Positions 6,600 through 12,591 of a stretch of 13,534 bases of DNA are shown here, piece by piece. The stretch spans positions 1 through 13,534 of the forward strand of contig JABDBO010000028.1 in the NCBI GenBank assembly GCA_013288575.1, read 5' to 3'. Origin of the DNA: Alphaproteobacteria bacterium (GTDB lineage: Bacteria; Pseudomonadota; Alphaproteobacteria; Rickettsiales; 21-14-0-20-44-7). The position numbers and the translations under genes are program-made. Below the pieces are notes generated by a model that was given only the letters and a program-made list of their open reading frames with translations, was not told where the DNA came from and did not search any database. The number at the start of each line of letters is the position of its first letter. Within the stretch, counting starts at the first letter, position 1.

Positions 6600-7016
6600 A
6601 TGATAACGCTGCACATGGATACACTTAAAATTTACGAAAACCTCAAATTATCGGGTATGCCCGAATTGCAGGCAAAAGCTGTTGTCGAAGGGATCAATGG
6701 AGTAAGCATTGAGAACGCTGCTAGCAAAGATGATACGTCTGGAATTAAGGAAGAGCTGCAAATTACTAAATCTGAACTGAAACAGGATATAAGTGATTTG
6801 AGAATGGAAGTGAAAGAAGAAATCAACAATCTTAGGACGGAAGTGAAGCAAGACATTGGCGATTTAAGAGTTGAACTCGAAGATTTAAGAGTTGAATTTA
6901 AAGAAGATATAAGCAGCGTAAGATCTGAAATGAGGGATGGTTTTCATAATCAACTGAAATGGATTATTGGTCTAGCCATTGCACAAGTAGGTATAATTAT
7001 TAGTATGAAATTCTAA
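6600..7016 (+). CDS. Hendecad coiled-coil protein with C-terminal membrane anchor (DUF1640/CCDC90-like)
   Basis: The 138-residue protein has three parts. An N-terminal helical segment (TLKIYENLKLSGMPELQAKAVVE from about residue 8) resembles the start of DUF1640/CCDC90-family proteins. A charged coiled coil follows at about 50-115, built of 11-residue repeats at 59-69, 70-80, 81-91 and 99-109, of the form E-x-K-x-(D/E)-I-x-x-(L/V)-R-x, with one 7-residue unit at 92-98. A hydrophobic C-terminal segment (about 119-138) probably inserts in the inner membrane, leaving the coil in the cytoplasm. No enzymatic motif is seen, and the function of this family in bacteria is not established. All six arginines are AGA/AGG. 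The ATG at 6600 coincides with the predicted transcription start. An internal ATG at 6615 (residue 6) is the alternative; neither has a well-spaced Shine-Dalgarno. Family assignment is from memory of the architecture. Confidence 0.78.
   Translation: MITLHMDTLKIYENLKLSGMPELQAKAVVEGINGVSIENAASKDDTSGIKEELQITKSELKQDISDLRMEVKEEINNLRTEVKQDIGDLRVELEDLRVEFKEDISSVRSEMRDGFHNQLKWIIGLAIAQVGIIISMKF
6774..6926 (+). repeat. 33-nt coding repeats with one 21-nt tandem duplication
   Basis: Degenerate 33-base units occur at 6774-6806, 6807-6839, 6840-6872 and 6894-6926; a 21-base unit lies at 6873-6893. The bases GATTTAAGAGTTGAA occur identically at 6861-6875 and 6882-6896, offset by 21. This suggests a recent in-frame duplication of seven codons within an older 11-codon repeat series. 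Confidence 0.75.
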
Positions 7017-7021
7017 AAATT

Positions 7022-7147
7022 ATGCAGCAAGACCCTAAGGATACGTTAGCAAAAGCAGATGAATCTTATAAGCGGTTATTTCTTATAGTCAAAATAATGA
7101 GCGTTATTAATACTGCCTTGATGACAGGTTTATATTTTTCTATTTAA
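7022..7147 (+). CDS. Small membrane protein, 41 residues
   Basis: This short frame starts 5 bases after the stop of the coiled-coil gene and ends one base before the pgeF stop on the other strand. The product has a charged N-terminus (MQQDPKDTLAKADESYKR) and then one hydrophobic segment (about 19-41, LFLIVKIMSVINTALMTGLY) long enough to cross the membrane. That layout, soluble charged head then membrane tail, echoes its upstream neighbour. I do not recognise a family. No Shine-Dalgarno is visible, so expression would depend on coupling to the upstream gene. It could be a chance frame, but spacing, composition and tight fit to the following gene favour a real small protein. Confidence 0.5.
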   Translation: MQQDPKDTLAKADESYKRLFLIVKIMSVINTALMTGLYFSI

Positions 7148-7876
7148 TCACAAACAAATCACACTAATCTGCCGGCCATATTCTTTTTTGCCATCCAGTG
7201 TCGCGCGGCGGTAGCTGTAGAATTTTTCGGGTTGGGTGAGGGTGTCTTCGCCTAAATCATCAATGTTTTGCACCCCATTTTTACGGAGTTTTTCGGCAAT
7301 ATAGCCCGGTAGGTCAAACATATAATGGCCAACGCGGTTTGAATGAAGGAAGAATTGGCCATTGCCAGCAGATTCGCTGGCGAAAACGGAAACGAATTCA
7401 TCGCCAACTTCATATGATTTTTGCTGGATGCATGGGCCAATTACTGCCGAAATATCGGTCGCGCCAAGGTTTTGCATGGTACGAATGGCAGATCCGATAA
7501 CGCCAAACCGCGCCCCGCGCCAACCGGCATGAACGGCAGCAATTATGCCAGCGGATTTATCTTGCAACAAAATAGGGCAGCAGTCTGCGGCTAAAACGGC
7601 ATCGGCAATACCAGGGGTTTTGGTAATTATGGCGTCACCTTCATATTGGCCTTCGCCGCTGACAACAATTGCAATATCGCTATGGGTTTGCTTTGCGGTG
7701 ACTAATATTTTCCCGCCGATTTTATCAAGAACAATTTTCCGGTTCTGCTCAACCAGCTCGCGATCTTCGCCAGAACCAAAACCGCAGTTGAGTGATGCGT
7801 AATCGCCTTGGCTTACTCCGCCAATGCGGGTAAAAAATCCGTGTTTTGCGCTAAGTTTTTTTGAAGTTAGAAACAT
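7148..7876 (-). CDS. pgeF: Peptidoglycan editing factor PgeF (YfiH / multicopper polyphenol oxidase-like family)
   Basis: PgeF-family proteins (Pfam Cu-oxidase_4, old name laccase domain) remove mis-incorporated L-Ser muropeptide precursors in E. coli. Related proteins act as purine nucleoside phosphorylases or adenosine deaminases. All 242 residues fit the family. The metal-site residues are H65 in QTHSD, C99 in AADCCPILL and H116 in AAVHAGWRG. The family motif GPCIQQKSYEVG follows, and YSYRR lies near the C-terminus. The start ATG overlaps the end of the methyltransferase gene by 10 bases and has a good AAGG ribosome site. It is the last gene of the lgt / midA-like / pgeF operon and converges on the 41-residue gene with abutting stops. 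DCCP, with a second Cys, is a small variation on the usual DCxP. Confidence 0.93.
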   Translation of the reverse strand: MFLTSKKLSAKHGFFTRIGGVSQGDYASLNCGFGSGEDRELVEQNRKIVLDKIGGKILVTAKQTHSDIAIVVSGEGQYEGDAIITKTPGIADAVLAADCCPILLQDKSAGIIAAVHAGWRGARFGVIGSAIRTMQNLGATDISAVIGPCIQQKSYEVGDEFVSVFASESAGNGQFFLHSNRVGHYMFDLPGYIAEKLRKNGVQNIDDLGEDTLTQPEKFYSYRRATLDGKKEYGRQISVICL

Positions 7877-8766
7877 AACACCTTAAATAGCTCGCCCATT
7901 TGTTCGGGCGAAATTAACCTTTCCAGATCTTGCTCCTTATTCAAGACTTTTGCCCTTACATCGGCCCCATGTGCCAATAAAAATTCGCGTTGCGTGGTTA
8001 TTTTGCACGGTTTTGCAGCTTGCTCAACTAATGCGGGAAAATTTACCAGAGTGGTGAGGTCAGCCTCGCCAGGGTTTTCGAGCACGTTATGGTATTTGTG
8101 GTTTTTGACAGCTTGTAAGGTATTTTTTCGGCTGTTGGTTGTATAGCCATAATCAATAATAATTCCGGCGGCGGCTTGAGCTGTTAATCTGCGCATAATT
8201 TGCAGGCCGCTTTCGCAAATTTCATTTGTGATTCCATCTTCGGTAGCGATGTTAAACGCAAGCTGGCCGTTTTCATAAACCACTTTGCGCTCTAGTTTGC
8301 CGATGAATTGCTTTACAGGCAATGCGTCAAAAAATTCATTGGCGATGATTATTGTGGGAATATCAAGCGTAGGAACTTCGCGGTGCCATGTTGCTGATAG
8401 CTTTGCCTTTTGTATCGCTATTAAAGTTGGACTTAACTCAACCAAATGAATTTCTGGTTTAAAACCTGGCACAACTTTGGTAGCGCGTAATAAATCAGCC
8501 ATCAATGTGCCGCGGCCAGGGCCGAGTTCCAATAATGCGAATTTTTCGGGTGAGCCAATTTTTTCCCATTGGGTAATGGCCCAGATGCCGATCATTTCAC
8601 CAAAGATTTGAGAGATTTCAGGAGCAGTGGTGAAGTCACCTTTTACTCCAAGCGGATCACGCGTTGAATAATAATGCGTGTTGCACAGTTCTATATAGCG
8701 ATCAACGCCAATGCCGCCGCTTTGCTTGATTTCGTCAACTATTTGTTTAAACAACGCGCTTTGCAC
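7867..8766 (-). CDS. MidA/NDUFAF7-family SAM-dependent methyltransferase
   Basis: This is a DUF185 (MidA) family protein. The mitochondrial member NDUFAF7 dimethylates an arginine on the complex I NDUFS2 subunit during assembly. By analogy this may modify the NADH dehydrogenase 49-kDa subunit, but that is inference. The 299 residues contain the family block GDFTTAPEISQIFGEMIG (43-60), the SAM-binding glycine motif LELGPGRGTL (79-88), IIANEFFDALPVKQF, and IIDYGY. The PGEADLTTLVNF and TQREFL blocks lie toward the C-terminus. It is shorter than many homologues (around 350 residues or more), apparently through shorter loops rather than loss of a motif. The start is GTG at 8766, overlapping the end of lgt by 20 bases; a TTG four codons downstream is an alternative. 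The order lgt, this gene, pgeF is familiar in alphaproteobacteria. Confidence 0.9.
   Translation of the reverse strand: MQSALFKQIVDEIKQSGGIGVDRYIELCNTHYYSTRDPLGVKGDFTTAPEISQIFGEMIGIWAITQWEKIGSPEKFALLELGPGRGTLMADLLRATKVVPGFKPEIHLVELSPTLIAIQKAKLSATWHREVPTLDIPTIIIANEFFDALPVKQFIGKLERKVVYENGQLAFNIATEDGITNEICESGLQIMRRLTAQAAAGIIIDYGYTTNSRKNTLQAVKNHKYHNVLENPGEADLTTLVNFPALVEQAAKPCKITTQREFLLAHGADVRAKVLNKEQDLERLISPEQMGELFKVLCF
7879..7884 (-). promoter_or_regulatory. Ribosome binding site of pgeF
   Basis: On the minus strand AAGGTG lies just before the ATG at 7876, with the AAGG core four bases away. It sits inside the end of the upstream methyltransferase gene. It supports the chosen pgeF start and the 10-base gene overlap. 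Confidence 0.65.
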
Positions 8767-9538
8767 GTGATGACCAAAAAATCAGATAAAAACCAAGTAG
8801 CAGCATTGGGATGCACAAAATTTGCCCCATGGTAATTCCGCCGAGGAAATAGCCCATAAAACTATCCGGTTCGCGGAAGGTTTCCCCAATGATGCGGAAT
8901 ATGCCGTAGCAAATGAGGAAAGCGCCGGAAAGAAACGCGGGACGCTGCCATTTGTTGAATTTCCAGAAAAGCGTTGAAAGGATTATAAAAAACAAAACGC
9001 CTTCCAATGAGGCTTCAATTAACTGGCTGGGGTAACGGGGCAGGCCGTCGCTGTTTGGGAAGATCATGGCGATTGGCGAATTGGTTGGGCGGCCATAGAG
9101 TTCGCCGTTGACGAAATTGGCAAGCCTTCCCAAAAACAAGCCGATTGGCGAAACGCAAGCCGCAACATCCATAACGCGGAAAAATTCGATTTTATTGAGG
9201 CGGCAGAAAATGAAAATGGCCAAAACCGTCCCAATCATCCCGCCGTGGAATGACATTCCGCCTTCCCATAGATAAAATATCTCTAATGGGTTATGAAAAT
9301 AATAGCTTGGTTTGTAAAACAGCACATAGCCCAAACGGCCGCCGAGAATAATTCCCATTACTATCCAGCTCAAGATTGCATCATATTGCTTGGCGTTCAT
9401 GAATTTGGCGCGAGCATTCATTTTGCCGGCATACCACCAGCCTGCCACAATGCCGATTATATAGGCCAGCGAATACCAGCGGATAGAAATTGGGCCGAAT
9501 TTAATCGCAACTGGGTTGATATTTGGATATGTCAGCAT
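8747..9538 (-). CDS. lgt: Phosphatidylglycerol-prolipoprotein diacylglyceryl transferase
   Basis: Lgt transfers diacylglycerol from phosphatidylglycerol to the lipobox cysteine of prolipoproteins, the first step of bacterial lipoprotein maturation in the inner membrane. The 263-residue protein is hydrophobic with about seven membrane segments. Diagnostic motifs are RWYSLAYIIGI near the N-terminus, ILGGRLGYVLFY (64-75), and the essential His in MSFHGG (H98). The Lgt signature GRLANFVNGELYGRPT (137-152) is complete. A C-terminal FREPDS (221-226) places an arginine equivalent to the catalytic E. coli R239. It is the first gene of a three-gene minus-strand operon and is divergent from ubiK across 59 bases. 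The ribosome site is weak. Confidence 0.97.
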   Translation of the reverse strand: MLTYPNINPVAIKFGPISIRWYSLAYIIGIVAGWWYAGKMNARAKFMNAKQYDAILSWIVMGIILGGRLGYVLFYKPSYYFHNPLEIFYLWEGGMSFHGGMIGTVLAIFIFCRLNKIEFFRVMDVAACVSPIGLFLGRLANFVNGELYGRPTNSPIAMIFPNSDGLPRYPSQLIEASLEGVLFFIILSTLFWKFNKWQRPAFLSGAFLICYGIFRIIGETFREPDSFMGYFLGGITMGQILCIPMLLLGFYLIFWSSRAKRVV

Positions 9539-9543
9539 GGAGC

Positions 9544-9572
9544 TTGTCTTTTATTTGTTAGCAATTTAATAT
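9544..9572 (+). promoter_or_regulatory. Candidate promoter for ubiK-proC
   Basis: TTGTCT (9544-9549) and TAATAT (9567-9572) with a 17-base spacer lie in the 59-base lgt/ubiK divergent gap. Each box matches four of six consensus bases. This is the best candidate on the plus strand; an lgt promoter must share the same gap but was not resolved. Confidence 0.35.
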
Positions 9573-9585
9573 ACGGGCATAACAT

Positions 9586-9591
9586 AAAAGG
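9586..9591 (+). promoter_or_regulatory. Ribosome binding site of ubiK
   Basis: AAAAGG ends six bases before the ATG at 9598. It fixes the start of this small gene. Confidence 0.6.
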
Positions 9592-9597
9592 TTCAAC

Positions 9598-9846
9598 ATG
9601 GCAGAATATAAATTCCTCGATGATCTGGCGAAATTTGGCAATAGCACAATTACGGCAATGAGCGGAATGCAGCGCCAGGTGCGCAAATGGGCAGCCGAGC
9701 AGTTTGATTATATGATCGAAGGGATGGATTTGGTGAGCCGCAAAGAATTGGATGCGCACAAAGCCAAAATTGAAGAGCTGGAAGCTCGCCTTGCAAAATT
9801 AGAAGGCACGGCTGAGAAACCGGCCAAGAAAACCAAAAAAGCATAA
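9598..9846 (+). CDS. ubiK: Accessory factor UbiK family protein (BMFP domain, YqiC-like)
   Basis: UbiK is a small trimeric coiled-coil accessory factor that binds UbiJ and lipid and assists the aerobic ubiquinone biosynthesis complex. The 82 residues have the family layout: LDDLAKFG near the N-terminus, an amphipathic middle, then MDLVSRKELDAHKAKIEELEARLAKLE (about 43-69), which is the conserved coiled-coil end of BMFP proteins. An Ala/Lys-rich tail (PAKKTKKA) follows. The proC start is two bases after its stop, so the two are probably cotranscribed. Whether alphaproteobacterial members act in ubiquinone synthesis exactly as in enterobacteria is not certain, because UbiJ partners differ. Confidence 0.85.
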   Translation: MAEYKFLDDLAKFGNSTITAMSGMQRQVRKWAAEQFDYMIEGMDLVSRKELDAHKAKIEELEARLAKLEGTAEKPAKKTKKA

Positions 9847-9848
9847 GC

Positions 9849-10631
9849 ATGAAAATTTTGCTCATCGGTTGCGGAAAAATGGGCAGCGCAATGCTGAACG
9901 GCTGGCTGAAAAGTGGCGTGAAAGCTGGTGATATTGCTGTTGTGGATCCGTTTGCGAAGCTGGGCAAAAAAATTGCAGTTTATAAAAGCTTGGCCAAATT
10001 ATCTAAAACTTATGTACCGGATGTGATTATTCTGGCCGTAAAGCCGCAAAATTTGAATGAAGTTTTGCCGGAATTGGCGCGATTCAACAAGGCCTTGGTG
10101 GTTTCGATAATTGCAGGCAAAACGATTGCTTATATTGAAAAGCATTTGAAGAGCAGCGTGATTATCCGCACCATGCCGAATTTGCCGGCGGTGATTGGCA
10201 AAGGTGTTATCGGCGCAGTGGCGAATAAGGTTTTGAGCGCGAAAAATAAGGCGCTGGTGGTAAAGCTGCTAAAACCATGTGGAAAGTTGGTTTGGTTTAA
10301 GGACGAGAAGCTTATTAATACCGTCACCGCAATTTCAGGCAGTGGGCCGGCTTATGTGTTTTTATTTGCACAAGGTTTGGTGGAAGCTGGCGTTGCCTTG
10401 GGGTTGGATGAAAAAACAGCCAAATTACTGGCGCTAGAGACTATTAAGGGTAGCGTTTTACTGGCAGAAAATGCATCTGAAAGCCTGGAACAGCTTAAAA
10501 TTAACGTTACCAGCAAGGGTGGAACAACCGAGGCGGCGCTGAAGGTTTTGGAGCAGAAAAATGCTTTAAAAACCTTAATTAAACAGGCCGCAACCCAAGC
10601 AAAACAGCGGGCTTTGGAGCTATCCGAATAA
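9849..10631 (+). CDS. proC: Pyrroline-5-carboxylate reductase
   Basis: ProC reduces 1-pyrroline-5-carboxylate to L-proline with NAD(P)H, the last step of proline synthesis in the cytoplasm. The 260 residues match the family. A Rossmann nucleotide-binding loop GCGKMGSAM (7-15) opens the protein. AVKPQN (63-68) and RTMPN (107-111) follow. The C-terminal dimerisation/catalytic domain carries the P5CR signature: TAISGSGPAYVFLFAQGL (160-177) and TSKGGTTEAAL (221-231). The start lies two bases after the ubiK stop with only a weak A-rich ribosome site. After the stop there is a 7-bp hairpin (10633-10649) without a T-tract, which overlaps the candidate phasin operator region. Confidence 0.96.
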   Translation: MKILLIGCGKMGSAMLNGWLKSGVKAGDIAVVDPFAKLGKKIAVYKSLAKLSKTYVPDVIILAVKPQNLNEVLPELARFNKALVVSIIAGKTIAYIEKHLKSSVIIRTMPNLPAVIGKGVIGAVANKVLSAKNKALVVKLLKPCGKLVWFKDEKLINTVTAISGSGPAYVFLFAQGLVEAGVALGLDEKTAKLLALETIKGSVLLAENASESLEQLKINVTSKGGTTEAALKVLEQKNALKTLIKQAATQAKQRALELSE

Positions 10632-10635
10632 ATTG

Positions 10636-10679
10636 TTGCAGCGCAGCAAAATAAGCCTTGACATCTTGCTGCAATGCAA
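10636..10679. promoter_or_regulatory. TGC-rich dyads, candidate PhaR operator
   Basis: Two short dyads flank and enter the phasin promoter: TTGC-AGC-GCAG (10636-10646) and CTGC-AAT-GCAA (10669-10679), centres 33 bases apart. The second lies between the -35 and -10 boxes. A further inverted pair, GCAGCAA (10643-10649) and TTGCTGC (10666-10672), brackets the -35 box. TGC-rich, CTGC-N3/4-GCAG type sites have been reported for the alphaproteobacterial PHA repressor PhaR; each dyad here has one mismatch to that pattern. The assignment is inference. Confidence 0.45.
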
Positions 10680-10685
10680 TATAAT
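10658..10685 (+). promoter_or_regulatory. Strong consensus sigma70 promoter of phasin gene
   Basis: TTGACA (10658-10663) and TATAAT (10680-10685) are both perfect consensus boxes, separated by 16 bases. Transcription should start near 10692, giving a leader of about 27 bases. This excludes the upstream in-frame ATG at 10674 and supports translation from 10719. Confidence 0.85.
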
Positions 10686-10706
10686 CACTCTGTATTCAAA
10701 TTTAAT

Positions 10707-10710
10707 GGAG
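10707..10710 (+). promoter_or_regulatory. Ribosome binding site of phasin gene
   Basis: GGAG lies eight bases before the ATG at 10719. Together with the promoter position it decides the start against the ATG at 10674. Confidence 0.75.
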
Positions 10711-10718
10711 AACTCCCC

Positions 10719-11201
10719 ATGGCTAATAATAACCAATCTAATAATTCGAACCCATTCAACAATAAAGCTTTTGGCCAATACCAAGAGCAAGCTCAACAAT
10801 GGTTCAAAAACTTCAACCCAAACAACGCATCTAACGTTGTTGATTTCAAAAAACTAAATGAAATCCAGCAAAATACTAATGATGCGCTTTCACAAGCTTA
10901 TAAAGCTTGGTTTGATGGCCTGCAAAAATTGGCGAAAACGCAAACTGAACTCTTCCAAGAACAAGCGCAAACAGCAGCTAATGTTGCTAGTAAATTGCTT
11001 TCTGCAACAACTCCTGAAGCTGCAATTGATCACCACACTCGCTATGCGCAACATCATTTTGATACTAACCTCCAGAACGCGCAGAATGTTGCTAAACTCG
11101 CTTCTGACACTTCAGTGAAAGTGTTCGATATTATCAACAAGCAAGCTGTTGAAAATTTGAACGAGATTTCAAAAATCAATAAAAAAGCTTCGAACGCGTA
11201 A
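10719..11201 (+). CDS. Phasin family protein (Phasin_2 type)
   Basis: Phasins are small amphipathic helical proteins that coat polyhydroxyalkanoate granules and control their number and size. The 160-residue protein begins with an Asn/Gln-rich disordered part (about 1-40). An alanine-, lysine- and glutamine-rich helical region follows (about 42-155) with the typical pattern NTNDALSQAYKAWFDGLQKLAKTQTELFQEQ, then LLSATTPEAAIDHHTRYAQHHFD. There is no signal peptide or membrane helix. It is a single-gene unit with a consensus promoter, a good ribosome site and a strong terminator, as expected for an abundant granule protein. No phaC or phaR is in the window. Some phasin-family members have chaperone-like or other roles, so PHA storage is likely but not proven. 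Confidence 0.85.
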   Translation: MANNNQSNNSNPFNNKAFGQYQEQAQQWFKNFNPNNASNVVDFKKLNEIQQNTNDALSQAYKAWFDGLQKLAKTQTELFQEQAQTAANVASKLLSATTPEAAIDHHTRYAQHHFDTNLQNAQNVAKLASDTSVKVFDIINKQAVENLNEISKINKKASNA

Positions 11202-11222
11202 GACGTTTTTAAGTTAAAGTTT

Positions 11223-11254
11223 AAAGCGCTGTGGGTAACCACGGCGCTTTTTTT
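11223..11254 (+). terminator. Strong intrinsic terminator, shared by phasin and kinase genes
   Basis: A stem of 12 pairs (11223-11234 with 11239-11250, one G-U) closes a GTAA loop, a GNRA-type tetraloop. A run of seven T (11248-11254) follows. It lies 21 bases after the phasin stop. On the minus strand the same stem sits right after the kinase stop (11260) but is followed by only a short T run, so it may work less well there. Confidence 0.92.
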
Positions 11255-11259
11255 ATAAC

Positions 11260-12591
11260 CTATTCAGGCAATCGCACCATTGCGCGTAATCCACCGAGGT
11301 TGGATTCGCCGAGTTCCACCGTGCCGCCGTGGCTGTGGACGATGTCACGCACAATTGAGAGGCCAAGGCCAATACCGCCAGTTTCTGGGTTGCGAGAACC
11401 TTCGGCGCGGAAAAATGGTTTGAAGACTTCCTCACGCATTGCCGCTGGAATTCCCGGGCCATTATCATCAACGATAATCAATATCGAATCTTGCCATGAA
11501 ACCACTGAGATTTCAGCCTTGCTGCCATATTTTAGGGCATTATCAAGGAGATTGCGCACCACGCGCGCTAAACGGAAAGGTTTAACCTTGGCTTTCACCG
11601 GCTTTTCCGGTGCTTCGAATTTTATATCCGCACCATCGTCCTTATATTTTGCGACGACATCGGCAATAATCTTGCCCAAATCTGCCATAACAGCTTCTTC
11701 GCCTTCATCGCCGCGGACAAATTCAAGATATGAATTTACCATGGATTGCATTTCATCAATATCCTTGGCAATTCCAGAAAGCATTTCGTTATCCGATTTT
11801 TCACGCAGCATCGAAACTTCCAGCTTCATACGGGTAAGCGGCGTGCGCAAATCATGCGAAATCCCGGCCAGCATTTCGGTACGTTGGCGGACATGGCGGC
11901 TGACGCGCTCTTTCATCACCATGAATGCATGCGCCGTCTGGCGGATTTCCTTAGCGCCCTCCAGCTTAATATTTCCCATTTCATAGCCACGGCCGAAGTT
12001 ATCGGCATAGCGCGCCAGACGAATAATTGGGCGGATCTGATTGCGGAGGAAAATTACCGAGATGGTCGTTAGCAAAAGCGTTGAGCCAATCATCCATAGG
12101 ATGAAAATATAAGTTGATGAGTTGAACAGCCGCTTATCAGAAACTTCAATTAAAAGCACATGTCCGTTTTTAAGATCAACCTTGGTGAGAATATGTGAGC
12201 GGTCGTCACTTGAATAAATCGAGAAATTATCATTGCCGAGCTGCTCGCGTAAATTATTGCGATAAAGCCGGAATTTGGTCAGGTGATAGCCAACCATGAA
12301 TTGCGTTGCCTGCTGCGGTGTTGTGTAAATTGAATTAAGCGCAAAAAGGTTTTGCGATTTTTCGATGAATTTATAAATCGCTTCTTCACTTTTGGCATTT
12401 TCAATATAGGAAACAATTGTCGTCACTTCGCCTGCCAAAGATGCGGCCAAATGCCGGCGAACGTTATTCCAGTGGCGCTCGTAGAACATGTAGATGGCAA
12501 AGGCCTGCGCGACCAATGTCGGCAAAATCATGATGAGAAGAGCGCGGCGATAGAATGAGCGCGGCAAATATTTTTTAAAGTATTTATACAT
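11260..12591 (-). CDS. EnvZ-type sensor histidine kinase
   Basis: This is an inner-membrane sensor kinase of 443 residues. TM1 spans about 17-37 and a periplasmic domain of about 120 residues follows. TM2 is at about 161-182, then a HAMP domain (about 183-232). The dimerisation helix has the phospho-acceptor H246 in AGISHDLRTPLTRMK, closely EnvZ-like. The HATPase domain contains the N-box VVRNLLDNALKYG (345-356), G1 DDNGPGIP (375-382) and G2 GGIGLGLS (405-412). It overlaps the upstream regulator gene by eight bases, so kinase and regulator are made together. The signal is unknown; the periplasmic sequence has no motif I recognise. EnvZ-like is a family statement and does not establish osmosensing or porin control. 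Confidence 0.93.
   Translation of the reverse strand: MYKYFKKYLPRSFYRRALLIMILPTLVAQAFAIYMFYERHWNNVRRHLAASLAGEVTTIVSYIENAKSEEAIYKFIEKSQNLFALNSIYTTPQQATQFMVGYHLTKFRLYRNNLREQLGNDNFSIYSSDDRSHILTKVDLKNGHVLLIEVSDKRLFNSSTYIFILWMIGSTLLLTTISVIFLRNQIRPIIRLARYADNFGRGYEMGNIKLEGAKEIRQTAHAFMVMKERVSRHVRQRTEMLAGISHDLRTPLTRMKLEVSMLREKSDNEMLSGIAKDIDEMQSMVNSYLEFVRGDEGEEAVMADLGKIIADVVAKYKDDGADIKFEAPEKPVKAKVKPFRLARVVRNLLDNALKYGSKAEISVVSWQDSILIIVDDNGPGIPAAMREEVFKPFFRAEGSRNPETGGIGLGLSIVRDIVHSHGGTVELGESNLGGLRAMVRLPE

Noticed and set aside
10633..10649. Hairpin after proC as an intrinsic terminator
   Set aside because: The 7-bp stem is not followed by a T-tract, and the symmetry is better explained as part of the TGC-rich phasin operator region.
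10674..10718. Longer phasin start at ATG 10674
   Set aside because: That ATG overlaps the -10 box and lies upstream of the predicted transcription start; the ATG at 10719 has a GGAG site at correct distance.
11231..11986. 251-residue open frame on the plus strand opposite the histidine kinase
   Set aside because: Its serine/arginine-rich, low-similarity product mirrors the kinase codons; the minus-strand frame has all kinase motifs in order.
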